Below the pieces are notes generated by a model, which saw nothing but the letters and a program-made list of their open reading frames with translations, searched no databases and was not told the DNA's origin. A DNA stretch of 64,000 nt, taken from NCBI GenBank assembly GCA_965277075.1, contig OZ255707.1:620001-684000 (forward strand). Direction: 5' to 3'. Below, one piece after another: positions 43,301-50,413 of the stretch. Source of the DNA: Lustribacter sp965277075 (lineage in GTDB: Bacteria; Vulcanimicrobiota; Vulcanimicrobiia; Vulcanimicrobiales; Vulcanimicrobiaceae). Position 1 is the stretch's first letter, and each line of letters starts with the position of its first letter. Both the position numbers and the translations under genes were made by a program.

Positions 43301-46300
43301 GGCAAATCGGCGTTTGTCATCGGAAGCGATGGGAAACCACATTTTGTCGCAAATATCTTTCCGACCGGCAACAAAGAAACGGTCGAATTGCGAACTCGGT
43401 CGGGCTATCGCTTCAATGTAACTGCCGATCATAAAGTGCTTACGGCGAACCGCGGTGACGTTGCTGCGAAAGACTTAACGACTGAGGATGAACTGCTTCT
43501 AAGCGGGTCCGGATTTGGCCAAACTTCGATCGATTCCGGCGTAGCTTTTTCAATAGGAATTGCCGTCGGCGATGGTTGTATCACAAAAAATAGTACGCCG
43601 GTCGGTCCGCAACGCTCGCTCATCCTTACAATGAGCGAAGCTGAGGCATCCATCTTAGAAGACGTCGCAAAGTCGTTGAATCTCGAAAAGCAGCGAACTG
43701 CAATCGATGGGCGCGGTGCGCGAATGACAACCGTCACAAAACCCACACCGGGCGGCTCGCGCGTTACCGTTTCTAATCGTTCCATTGTTGCGACGTTTGA
43801 ACGATTCGCGCGCTTAGACCAGGGCGGTCAGCGAAAAGCATTATGCGACGCAGCATTTACTTTGGATTCATTTTCGACGGCCGCTTTGCTGCGCGGTCTC
43901 TTTACCGCCGACGGATGCGTAGGCGACTACGGTGATAAAACGCAGTACGTTGCACTTGATTCAACATCGATCGAGCTGCTGACGCAAGTCCAGACGCTGC
44001 TACTATCTTTTGGAATCAAGGCGAAAATTTACGAGAATCGTCGCGGTGGAGTTTCGGTAGCAATGCGCCCGGATGGCAAAGGTGGCTCCGCTCTTTACTC
44101 CGTGCAAGAGATGCATTCTCTTCGTATTTCGCGCTCCTCTCGTTTACGCTTTGAGCAAGAGATCGGCTTTCATCCGGAATCAACGAAAGCAGATCGCCTG
44201 AGGCGCCTCAATTTACGCGTATCAACGTACGCGGATCGCATGACCGATCGTTTCGACACGCTTCGGCCTCGGGGAATCGAAGCTGTATACGATCTTATGG
44301 AACCTGACACGTCTCATTTCGTCGCGAACGGGGTCGTCGTTCACAATTGCTCGGAGTACCTTTTCCTAGATGATACTGCCTGCAACTTAGCGTCTATCAA
44401 TCTCGTAAACTGTCTTGATTCTGCAGGACAATTTGAAGCGAAGCGGTTTGCTGATGCGTGTCGTCTGTGGACGGTGACGCTCGAGATCAGCGTCTTGATG
44501 GCGCAGTTTCCGTCGCGTGAGATCGCGCGCCGTTCGTATGAGTATCGTACGCTTGGTCTCGGCTATGCGAATCTCGGGACGATGCTCATGCGAATGGGCT
44601 TGCCGTACGATTCCGAGGAAGGCTTCGGCTGGTGCGCAGCAATTTCGTCGCTGATGACAGCGTCGGCATATAAGACGTCGGCGGAAATGGCGCGCCAACT
44701 CGGTTCGTTTCCGAGCTACGCGAGAAACGGCGAATCGATGGAGCGCGTGCTGCGCAATCATCGCCGCGCGGCGTATGCCGTGCCGAAGAACGAATACGAA
44801 GGCCTAACCGTTACGCCGATCACGCACGCACCGACGCTCTTCACACAAGAGACCTGGGCGCTGGCACGCGTGATGTGGGACAATGCGCTCGCGATCGGTG
44901 AGGTCGCGGGCTATCGTAACGCACAGGTCACATGCATCGCGCCGACGGGATGCCTCGTCGGGGATTCACTCGTAGCGACCGATCGTGGGTTCGCGCGTCT
45001 TTCGATGCTCGGCAATCCGGATGGCGACACGTGGCAAGACGTCGACTTCCGCGTCCTTACCGACGACGGGACACAACGAGCAACGAAATTCTTCGTCAAC
45101 GGCATCGAACACACGCGTCGCATCGTCACGAAGAATGGCTACAGCATCCAAGGGACGCCTACGCATCGCATCAAGGTCGTCGATCCGAATACGAAGCAAC
45201 TCGTTTGGAAGCGGTTCGGCGACATCACGGAAAGTGATGTGGTCGCGCTCGCTATGGGCCAGTTCGTCGGAACGCCGAACACCGTTGCGCTCCCGCCCCT
45301 CGGCGAGGAATACCGGACCGGCGATTACACGACGGTCGTTCCGCGCACGATGACCGTTCAGCTGGCCGAATTCGTCGGCTATTTCATGGGCGACGGTTCT
45401 CTGCACAGCAAGGGGCTGCGTCTCTGCATCGCCCGTGACGATCGTGACGTTCTTGCGCGCCTCGTCCGCAGCGCAAAAGAACTCTTCAATCTTGAGGCAC
45501 GCATCACCGACAAGGGTGGCTATGCGGAGTTGGCGATCCACTCCGTCCCCCTGGCGATGTGGTGGGAAGCCTGCGGCTTCGCAAAGCGTTGTCCCGAAGC
45601 CGATCATTCCGGCAAAGGCTACATGCCACGCATTCCGGACGCCGTTCTTGCCTCAAACGACCGGGCAATATACGGTGCATTTTTACGCGGTGTGTTCGAA
45701 GCCGATGGAACCGTGACCAATGGCGCAGCATGCATGTCGTCGGCGCATCGCGGATTCAGCGATGAAATCAAACAAATCATGTTGGCGCTGGGCGTTCCGA
45801 CCAGCACGAAGATCGACCAGTCGGGCTGGGGACAAGCGGACCTGTTCGTCCTTCGCGTGCGCAACGCGTCCTATGCTGCGGTGTTTCTTGAAACGATCGG
45901 TTTCATCGGTCAGCGGAAAGCCGGAGCGGTCCAAACGCAAACCGTTACGCAAGGAACACGCGGTGATCCTGTGTTTGTCTGTCACGAAACGATTCGCGAA
46001 CTCGTACCGTCAGGCCATACGATGTACAGCCGTATGCTGACATATCAGGGTCGGCACGCCAGGGCGATCAGCAGCGCGACTGCTCGCGCCGTGCTTGCCG
46101 AATCGGATCATCCGGAAGTCGCGTCTGCCCTCAACTTCTTCTACGACGATGTCGTCGCGAACGTGGACGGCGGCGAGCAACTGACCTACGATCTCTCCGT
46201 TCCGGCCAATGTCACGTATGTCGCAAACGGCTTCGTTTCTCATAATACGATCGGCCTCGTTATGGATTGCGATACGACCGGTATCGAACCCGACTTTGCG

Positions 46301-47791
46301 CTCGTGAAATTCAAGAAGCTCGCCGGCGGCGGTTACTTCAAGATCGTCAATCAGTCGGTCGAACCGGCACTTCGGCGCCTGGGGTACAACAACGATCAGA
46401 TCGTCGCGATCGAGACGTTCGCCAAAGGCACGAACACGCTCGAAGGTGCTCCGCATATCAACCGTGCGACGCTCAGAGCGAAGGGCTTCGACGATAAGAC
46501 GCTCGCGAAGATCGAAGCACAATTGCTCGGCGCATTCGAGATCGGGTTTGTCTTCAACCATTTCGTCCTCGGTGATGACTTCTGCAAGACGAAGCTCGGA
46601 ATGACCGAGGAGCAGCTCGCCGATTGGAACATTTCGATCCTTCGGGACGTGCTCGAATTCACGGCACCGCAGATCGACGAGGCGTCCGACGCCATCTGCG
46701 GACGCATGACGTTAGAAGGCGCGCCGTTCCTCAAGGACGAGCATCTCGCGATCTTCGATTGCGCGACGCCCTGCGGCAAACACGGTTCGCGGTATATCCG
46801 TCCACTCGCCCACGTCGACATGATGGCAGCAGCGCAGCCGTTCATCAGCGGTGCGATTTCGAAGACGATCAATCTTCCGCAAACGGCAACGATCGGCGAC
46901 GTCAAAGCGGCGTACCGCTACTCGTGGGAGCGGATGACGAAAGCGGTCGCGCTCTACCGCGACGGCTCGAAGCTCTCGCAGCCGCTTGCGGCCTCGTATG
47001 ACATTGGCTCCGATGGTGACGATGCCGAAGGCGCGGAAACGGCCTACACGACGCCCGTGCAGATCGCGGAAAAGATCGTTTACCGCTACATCGCCAAGCG
47101 TCGCAAGATGCCCGATCGTCGCGACGGCTACACGCAGAAGGCGATCGTCGGCGGACATAAAGTCTACCTCCGGACGGGCGAATACACCGACGGGACGATC
47201 GGCGAAATATTTGTCGACATGCACAAGGAAGGTGCCGCGTTCCGTTCACTGATGAACAACTTCGCGATCGCCGTGTCGCTCGGATTACAACACGGTGTGC
47301 CGCTCGAAGAATACGTCGACGCGTTTACGTTCACGCGCTTCGAGCCGAACGGTCCGGTTGTCGGTCACGAGAACATCAAGATGGCAACGTCGATCCTCGA
47401 CTACATCTTCCGTGAGCTCGCGGTGAGCTATCTCGGTCGCTACGATCTCGCGCAAGTACAGCCGTCGCAGATGATCGATGCGATGGGTCCCGAGCCGGAC
47501 TTCATCGCCGAGGAAGAGGGCGCGGTGACGTATCGTCCGGTGACCGCGCAGCCCGCGAAACCGTCCCTTCGCGCGCCCACGCCCGAACCGGTAGCAATAA
47601 CCGTAGCGCCGGCACCATCGGCTGGAATACAGCAGCGCGGATTATTGCAGCCGGTTGCCGAGAAGGCACGCGAAGCACTTGCGAAAGGCTACAGCGGTGA
47701 CGCGTGCGGAACGTGCGGTCAATTCACGCTCGTCCGAAACGGCACGTGCCTGAAATGCGACTCGTGCGGCTCAACCAGCGGCTGCAGTTAG
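40394..47791 (+). CDS. nrdJ: Adenosylcobalamin-dependent (class II) ribonucleotide reductase with three inteins
   Basis: Reduces ribonucleotides to deoxyribonucleotides with B12. The precursor is 2465 residues; removing three inteins (482, 370 and 432 residues) leaves a host protein of 1181. Extein landmarks: GAPNSPQWFNTGLHWAYGIA, GTGSNFSQLRGEGEKLSGGG after joining, NPCSEYLFLDDTACNLASIN after joining, PTGTIGLVMDCDTTGIEPDF after joining, and a C-terminal zinc-ribbon type tail CGTCGQFTLVRNGTCLKCDS. All three inteins sit inside these conserved active-site motifs. ATG at 40394 has GAGG upstream. No cobalamin riboswitch was seen; instead NrdR-like and LexA-like sites precede it. The reading frame is open through all three inteins, so protein splicing must occur to give an active enzyme. 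Confidence 0.97.
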   Translation: MKFSRTYSAIGDPYAGVTFEPRTSRIVNTNGSTVFEAKDIQIPAPWSQVATDIIAQKYFRKAGVPSALARVEEPGVPAWLWRSEPADDAVFGPETDARQVFHRLAGTWTYWGFKHGYFDTEHDARAYYDEMCAMLARQIGAPNSPQWFNTGLHWAYGIAGPAQGHHYVDPKSGELMVSTSAYEHPAPHACFIQSVSDDLVNEGGIMDLWVREARIFKYGSGCISERAFVNIVGRGLVRIGDLFHEVSRNRVVHDFDGQGRYVDIADLQLKTLSLDSTSGHIIEDPIERVWTYEVALEDKVIVRLDTGARATVSAWHPFMVWDGDSIIERRADMLRRGDAIVGPNSDVRTLLARSGAPEQIAYSFTRYRKLETHEVVIDEDIAWLVGYFLGDGNLNRQRKEAKRPYGTYLYQTLRLRFFDEDDEPLRKAQRILRERFQAASSISSDARPGTSSRGKTLTCTRSRATAFFENVTGAAGSKTYSLEIPPVIRRAALPVQAAFLAGLIDSDGTASEGRATYTSVCRPFVEHVAVISSLLGTGGGVLTAGPHSSIYAQTAIIRRSAPARLRAAIVQHIATSKHVRALARDDQTTQRAFCLPLSSRISETIFTTHEGDLLHGFVGEASFHTGRLAYEGIINSQKLLHAISALPESAVTAEIERVRLVAEGVAYVTAVEPCSDNVAFNDLTVRHNNTYLAGEDALVAIHNTGSNFSQLRGEGEKLSGGGTSSGLMSFLRVGDRAAGAIKSGGTTRRAAKMCVLDLDHPDVETFIGWKVSEEQKVSDLVTGSIVCEKHLNAILKAAQNESLPESARLDPALNPALKSAMRAALSVGIPQGNVQYALDFARQGYKELAIETYDTNWDSKAYGTVSGQNSNNSVRIPNEFFARLDAGQSWDLTRRTDGRIAKSVPAEDLWEKIAIAAWQCADPGLQFDTTINEWHTCPSDGRINASNPCVTGDTLIATADGLQRIADLVGKSAFVIGSDGKPHFVANIFPTGNKETVELRTRSGYRFNVTADHKVLTANRGDVAAKDLTTEDELLLSGSGFGQTSIDSGVAFSIGIAVGDGCITKNSTPVGPQRSLILTMSEAEASILEDVAKSLNLEKQRTAIDGRGARMTTVTKPTPGGSRVTVSNRSIVATFERFARLDQGGQRKALCDAAFTLDSFSTAALLRGLFTADGCVGDYGDKTQYVALDSTSIELLTQVQTLLLSFGIKAKIYENRRGGVSVAMRPDGKGGSALYSVQEMHSLRISRSSRLRFEQEIGFHPESTKADRLRRLNLRVSTYADRMTDRFDTLRPRGIEAVYDLMEPDTSHFVANGVVVHNCSEYLFLDDTACNLASINLVNCLDSAGQFEAKRFADACRLWTVTLEISVLMAQFPSREIARRSYEYRTLGLGYANLGTMLMRMGLPYDSEEGFGWCAAISSLMTASAYKTSAEMARQLGSFPSYARNGESMERVLRNHRRAAYAVPKNEYEGLTVTPITHAPTLFTQETWALARVMWDNALAIGEVAGYRNAQVTCIAPTGCLVGDSLVATDRGFARLSMLGNPDGDTWQDVDFRVLTDDGTQRATKFFVNGIEHTRRIVTKNGYSIQGTPTHRIKVVDPNTKQLVWKRFGDITESDVVALAMGQFVGTPNTVALPPLGEEYRTGDYTTVVPRTMTVQLAEFVGYFMGDGSLHSKGLRLCIARDDRDVLARLVRSAKELFNLEARITDKGGYAELAIHSVPLAMWWEACGFAKRCPEADHSGKGYMPRIPDAVLASNDRAIYGAFLRGVFEADGTVTNGAACMSSAHRGFSDEIKQIMLALGVPTSTKIDQSGWGQADLFVLRVRNASYAAVFLETIGFIGQRKAGAVQTQTVTQGTRGDPVFVCHETIRELVPSGHTMYSRMLTYQGRHARAISSATARAVLAESDHPEVASALNFFYDDVVANVDGGEQLTYDLSVPANVTYVANGFVSHNTIGLVMDCDTTGIEPDFALVKFKKLAGGGYFKIVNQSVEPALRRLGYNNDQIVAIETFAKGTNTLEGAPHINRATLRAKGFDDKTLAKIEAQLLGAFEIGFVFNHFVLGDDFCKTKLGMTEEQLADWNISILRDVLEFTAPQIDEASDAICGRMTLEGAPFLKDEHLAIFDCATPCGKHGSRYIRPLAHVDMMAAAQPFISGAISKTINLPQTATIGDVKAAYRYSWERMTKAVALYRDGSKLSQPLAASYDIGSDGDDAEGAETAYTTPVQIAEKIVYRYIAKRRKMPDRRDGYTQKAIVGGHKVYLRTGEYTDGTIGEIFVDMHKEGAAFRSLMNNFAIAVSLGLQHGVPLEEYVDAFTFTRFEPNGPVVGHENIKMATSILDYIFRELAVSYLGRYDLAQVQPSQMIDAMGPEPDFIAEEEGAVTYRPVTAQPAKPSLRAPTPEPVAITVAPAPSAGIQQRGLLQPVAEKAREALAKGYSGDACGTCGQFTLVRNGTCLKCDSCGSTSGCS
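41057..42502 (+). mobile_element. NrdJ intein 1 (with LAGLIDADG endonuclease domain)
   Basis: 482 residues, precursor positions 222-703, inserted between GSG and TGSNFS. It begins with Cys (CISERAFVNIVGRGLVRIGD) and ends LVAIHN, with Thr as the +1 residue. Splicing blocks: RLDTGARATVSAWHPFMVW includes the block B-like TxxH variant, and the C-terminal HN is intact. Endonuclease motifs LVGYFLGDGNL and LAGLIDSDGTA are both present with their acidic residues, so homing activity may remain. Confidence 0.93.
43238..44347 (+). mobile_element. NrdJ intein 2 (with LAGLIDADG endonuclease domain)
   Basis: 370 residues, precursor positions 949-1318, inserted between NP and CSEYLF. It begins CVTGDTLIATADGLQRIADL and ends FVANGVVVHN, with Cys as +1. 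Block B is YRFNVTADHKVLT with the TxxH pair. Endonuclease motifs are degenerate but recognisable (FSIGIAVGDGCI and LLRGLFTADGCV). A sampled 100-base stretch (43981-44080) is about 51% GC, clearly lower than the neighbouring genes, suggesting later arrival than the rest of the gene. Confidence 0.95.
44951..46246 (+). mobile_element. NrdJ intein 3 (with LAGLIDADG endonuclease domain)
   Basis: 432 residues, precursor positions 1520-1951, inserted between PTG and TIGLVM. It begins CLVGDSLVATDRGFARLSML and ends VTYVANGFVSHN, with Thr as +1. Block B is YSIQGTPTHRIKVV. Endonuclease motifs are LAEFVGYFMGDGSL and LRGVFEADGTV, both with acidic residues kept. Its codon usage looks closer to the host than that of intein 2. 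Confidence 0.95.
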
Positions 47792-47907
47792 AAAGCCCGG
47801 CTTTTCACAGAGATTACAACGTTCACGTTCTTAATCGTGATGCTTGGGGCTTCGACGTCGGGGCGACGTCATGTACTATCACGAGGCAACGGCCAAATGG
47901 AGATCGC

Positions 47908-48200
47908 ATGAAAAAATTTGTCATCTTTACCTATGGATTCAACCCGCCGACCGACGCGATTATGCAGGCGTGGGGCAAATGGTTCCAGTCGATCGGAGAT
48001 AAGATGGTCGATATGGGCGGTCCATTTGGAGCCGGTAAAGAGATTTCACATTCGGGAACCAAGAGTTGCCGTTGGGCGCGGAATCCTTAACCGGGTATTG
48101 TGTTATTAACGTTGAGAGTTTTGCTGACGCAGAAGCGATTGCTAAGGCCTGCCCCATGATAACCAGTGTCCGCGTGTATGAAGCGATGCCGATGCATTAG
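47908..48200 (+). pseudogene. Frameshifted small YCII/DGPF-like protein gene
   Basis: The first frame gives MKKFVIFTYGFNPPTDAIMQ then AWGKWFQSIGDKMVDMGGPF and GAGKEISHSGTK before running out of sense. Shifting the frame by one base near 48060 continues ELPLGAESLTGYCVINVESF then ADAEAIAKACPMITSVRVYE and ends AMPMH. One missing base in ACCAAGAG (as if ACCAAAGAG) would restore a 97-residue protein of the YCII-like/PhnB-like size class. GGAG precedes the ATG. Either a true frameshift mutation or a sequencing error. Confidence 0.85.
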
Positions 48201-48226
48201 ACGCTTGTGAGTCCATCGTGTCGGCG

Positions 48227-48469
48227 TCATGACTGCCGGCTCGCTGGTTCCGGAGTCACCTCGTCAGTTGACCATATCGCGATCCATGCAACGCGCAGCG
48301 ACTCACCCATGACGATACTGGCGCTCAGAATGTTCTCAAATAGCAAACTTCGGTTCGGATCCGTGCGGCCATAGCTAACCATCAGGTAACGGACAAAGCG
48401 ACCATCAAAGCGATGAGCCGGTGAGCCGTCAAGAAAGAGGTCAAAAGCCAGAGGTCGATCGGTCCGCAC
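48227..48469 (-). CDS. Possible small ORF downstream of vapC
   Basis: An 80-residue frame from GTG at 48469, overlapping the end of vapC by 29 bases. The sequence FDLFLDGSPAHRFDGRFVRY then SLLFENILSASIVMGESLRV is protein-like, unlike other frames here, but no family, signal or good ribosome binding site is visible. It may be a decayed gene; the surrounding 2 kb contains other broken genes. Confidence 0.3.
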   Translation of the reverse strand: MRTDRPLAFDLFLDGSPAHRFDGRFVRYLMVSYGRTDPNRSLLFENILSASIVMGESLRVAWIAIWSTDEVTPEPASRQS

Positions 48470-48878
48470 GCGGCATAACAACCACGTCAAGATCGGACGC
48501 GGCGTGCGCAAGAGCAGAGTCGAGCGTCGCGAGCGGTAGATGCCGGCCCGCGGCGAGAGCGAGATATGCCGCATCATACGGTGTTAGATCATAGTGCCGA
48601 GCGAGCTGCAGCTCAGAACCGGAGAAGACGCGTGCGCCGGGCGGCTCGACGACAATCGGGAGGTCACGAAGTGCGGCGAGCGCCGCGTCGACATCGTCCG
48701 GGTCGATCCGGCTCGCGCGTTCAGCCCCGAGAAGTACGCTCTGAATCTCCCATCGAAAGAGCGCGGGCACGTGCGCACCTTCTGCCGCAACTCGGGCCAG
48801 GAGTGCGCCCGCGCCCTCATCCTCTTCGTCGCGCAAAAACCATCTCGCCGCGAGTAACACGTCGAACACAAGCGACAT
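48441..48878 (-). CDS. vapC: VapC-like PIN-domain ribonuclease toxin
   Basis: A 145-residue PIN-domain protein. All four acidic active-site positions are present: Asp6 (MSLVFDVLLAARWFLRDE), Glu44 (LFRWEIQSVLL), Asp102 (LTPYDAAYLALAAGRH) and Asp120 (LATLDSALAHAA). VapC toxins cleave tRNA or rRNA when their antitoxin is lost. ATG at 48878 lies one base after the antitoxin stop, so the pair is translated together. Apparently intact. Confidence 0.92.
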   Translation of the reverse strand: MSLVFDVLLAARWFLRDEEDEGAGALLARVAAEGAHVPALFRWEIQSVLLGAERASRIDPDDVDAALAALRDLPIVVEPPGARVFSGSELQLARHYDLTPYDAAYLALAAGRHLPLATLDSALAHAASDLDVVVMPRADRSTSGF

Positions 48879-48879
48879 A

Positions 48880-49146
48880 TTAAAAGCGGTGCTGCTCGTG
48901 CGCGACATCACGAACGCTGCGCCCGGCTTCAGGCCACGACGCCTTTCCTTCATTTCGCTTGGACACGCGCTTCGCGATCGCGCGGATTTTTCTAACCGCA
49001 TCTCCCGGCGAAACACGGTGCATCGGGCGCATCTCCGCTACGGGAACGCCGTTTCGCGCAATGATGACCGTTTCGCCCGCTTCGACACGGTCGATGACCT
49101 CCGAAAGTCGGGCCTTCGCGTCTGCCAAGCCGATAGTCTCATTCAT
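48880..49146 (-). CDS. vapB: VapB/Phd-like antitoxin
   Basis: An 88-residue Phd/YefM-type DNA-binding antitoxin. It begins MNETIGLADAKARLSEVIDR with VEAGETVIIARNGVPVAEMR, the standard fold, and ends VRDVAHEQHRF, the toxin-wrapping tail. It should repress its own promoter in the 140 bp upstream and neutralise the VapC toxin encoded immediately after it. Confidence 0.92.
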   Translation of the reverse strand: MNETIGLADAKARLSEVIDRVEAGETVIIARNGVPVAEMRPMHRVSPGDAVRKIRAIAKRVSKRNEGKASWPEAGRSVRDVAHEQHRF

Positions 49147-49242
49147 GTGACCAGTCTAGCGTACTCGACTATTCTTGGCCAGTCCCCGATGCCGTGCTAA
49201 CCGCGGTTCGCGCGCATTCGCGGACGGCAAACATCGCAAAAG

Positions 49243-49276
49243 AAAAAGCGCGCTGGGTTTGCTGCCGCGCGCTTTT
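49243..49276 (-). terminator. Rho-independent terminator after the small membrane protein gene
   Basis: AAAAGCGCGC (49244-49253) and GCGCGCTTTT (49267-49276) are a perfect 10-base inverted repeat with a 13-base loop. Read on the minus strand, the hairpin is followed by TTTTTCTTTT, a good U-tract, and lies just downstream of the small membrane protein stop. The A/T flanks mean it could also work weakly on the plus strand. Confidence 0.9.
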
Positions 49277-49286
49277 CTCCGAAGAC

Positions 49287-49445
49287 CTAAACGCGCGCGC
49301 CGCGGCCCGTGACGATGTTGAAGATTAGCAGAACGACGGCGATAACCAACAACAGATGGATCAGTCCGCCGCCGACGTGCAGCGCGAATCCGGCGACCCA
49401 GAAGACGAACATCAGAACGATGAGGGCCCAAATGATTCCAGCCAT
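49287..49445 (-). CDS. Lmo0937-family small membrane protein
   Basis: A 52-residue protein, MAGIIWALIVLMFVFWVAGF at the start and IFNIVTGRGARV at the end. Two hydrophobic helices separated by HVGGGLIH, exactly the architecture of the Lmo0937/YtxH-neighbour small membrane family. Function unknown in the family, sometimes stress-associated. It is followed by a strong terminator, so it is probably a stand-alone unit. Confidence 0.85.
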   Translation of the reverse strand: MAGIIWALIVLMFVFWVAGFALHVGGGLIHLLLVIAVVLLIFNIVTGRGARV

Positions 49446-49488
49446 GTGATACTCCCAAGAAAGTGGCGCTGTACGCTTTCCCGGCTAG

Positions 49489-50195
49489 GGAGGTAACGAA
49501 ACGACACTTACGACGGCGTTCGTTCCGCTCGCGATCTTTCGTGCGATCGTCGGAATCGGCGAGGGGCCGATGATTCCCGCAGGTCAGCGCGTGATCCGCG
49601 AATCGTTTCCTGCGAACGAACGCACGCGGGCCGTCGGCGCATTCTTTGGGGGGAACAAGGTCGGCCTCGCGCTCGGCATTCCATTTTCCGCCGTCGTCTA
49701 TCAGACGCTCGGTCTTCCGTGGGTGTTCTACCTGACGGGTTTGCTGGCCATCATTTGGCTTGCGCTCTTTCTCGCCGTCTATCGCACCGGCGGCGCGCCG
49801 ATGACGAGCGAGCGGATCGATTGGACGCAGCTTTTGCGCTATCGCACGAGATGGGGCATGATGCTCGGCAACGCGGGATACCTCTACATGTACTACGTGT
49901 TCGCAACATGGTTACCCGGATATCTCGTGCTGCAGCGGCACTTGTCGTTCCTCAACAGCGGGTTCATCGGGACGTTACCGTTCATCGTCGGCTTCTTCGT
50001 CACGATTTTCGGCGGCTGGCTCTGCGACGTTTTGCTCGCACGCGGCGTTCGGCGAACGACATCACCGGCGTGCTCGTCGCGGGCAGCGGAAGCTTTTTGC
50101 TGCCGCTCGTCGTCACTGCCGGCGTTGCGCTCGTCGTCGCATGTCTTCCGATCATCTTTCTGATCGGCAACATCGATCGCGAGTACCCGGCGTGA
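49489..50195 (+). pseudogene. Truncated and internally deleted MFS transporter (anion:cation symporter type)
   Basis: The frame opens only after a TAG at 49486-49488 and starts inside a transporter (FVPLAIFRAIVGIGEGPMIP, AGQRVIRESFPANERTRAVG), so the first helices are missing. It continues through helices 4-7 (YMYYVFATWLPGYLVLQRHL, FIVGFFVTIFGGWLCDVLLA) and then loses frame near 50060. In the next frame it resumes with SFLLPLVVTAGVALVVACLP and IIFLIGNIDREYPA, which matches the end of such proteins, so a middle segment is also missing. A non-functional remnant. Confidence 0.88.
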
Positions 50196-50413
50196 ACGAC
50201 TCGATGCGCGCCACACTAGTGCTAATGAAGCGGCTCGATGCAAAATTGTTGCCGGGATATTGCCGCCGGTTTCTATTAAAAAAGTTTAAGGCGCCGCGAC
50301 TCAAAATTCTCTAAAGTTTACCAATCGGTAACCGAATTGACATTGTATGGTGCTTGACCTCTTAGTCAAGCGCATAGTTTTCGTCTTGCTTTCTCTCGTG
50401 AGAGGGGTCTCGA
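50196..50413 (+). promoter_or_regulatory. Promoter region of the type IV pilus operon
   Basis: 218 bp without genes, AT-richer than its surroundings. TAAAGTTT (50312-50319), 11 bases, then ACCGAATT (50331-50338) resembles a sigma-28/FliA-type promoter (TAAAGTTT-N11-GCCGATAA), with a perfect -35 and a CCGA core at -10. TTGACA lies at 50337-50342 without a good -10. A perfect 7-base inverted repeat GCTTGAC-CTCTTA-GTCAAGC (50352-50371) follows and could be an operator or leader hairpin. AGAGGGG precedes the pilB GTG. Confidence 0.55.
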
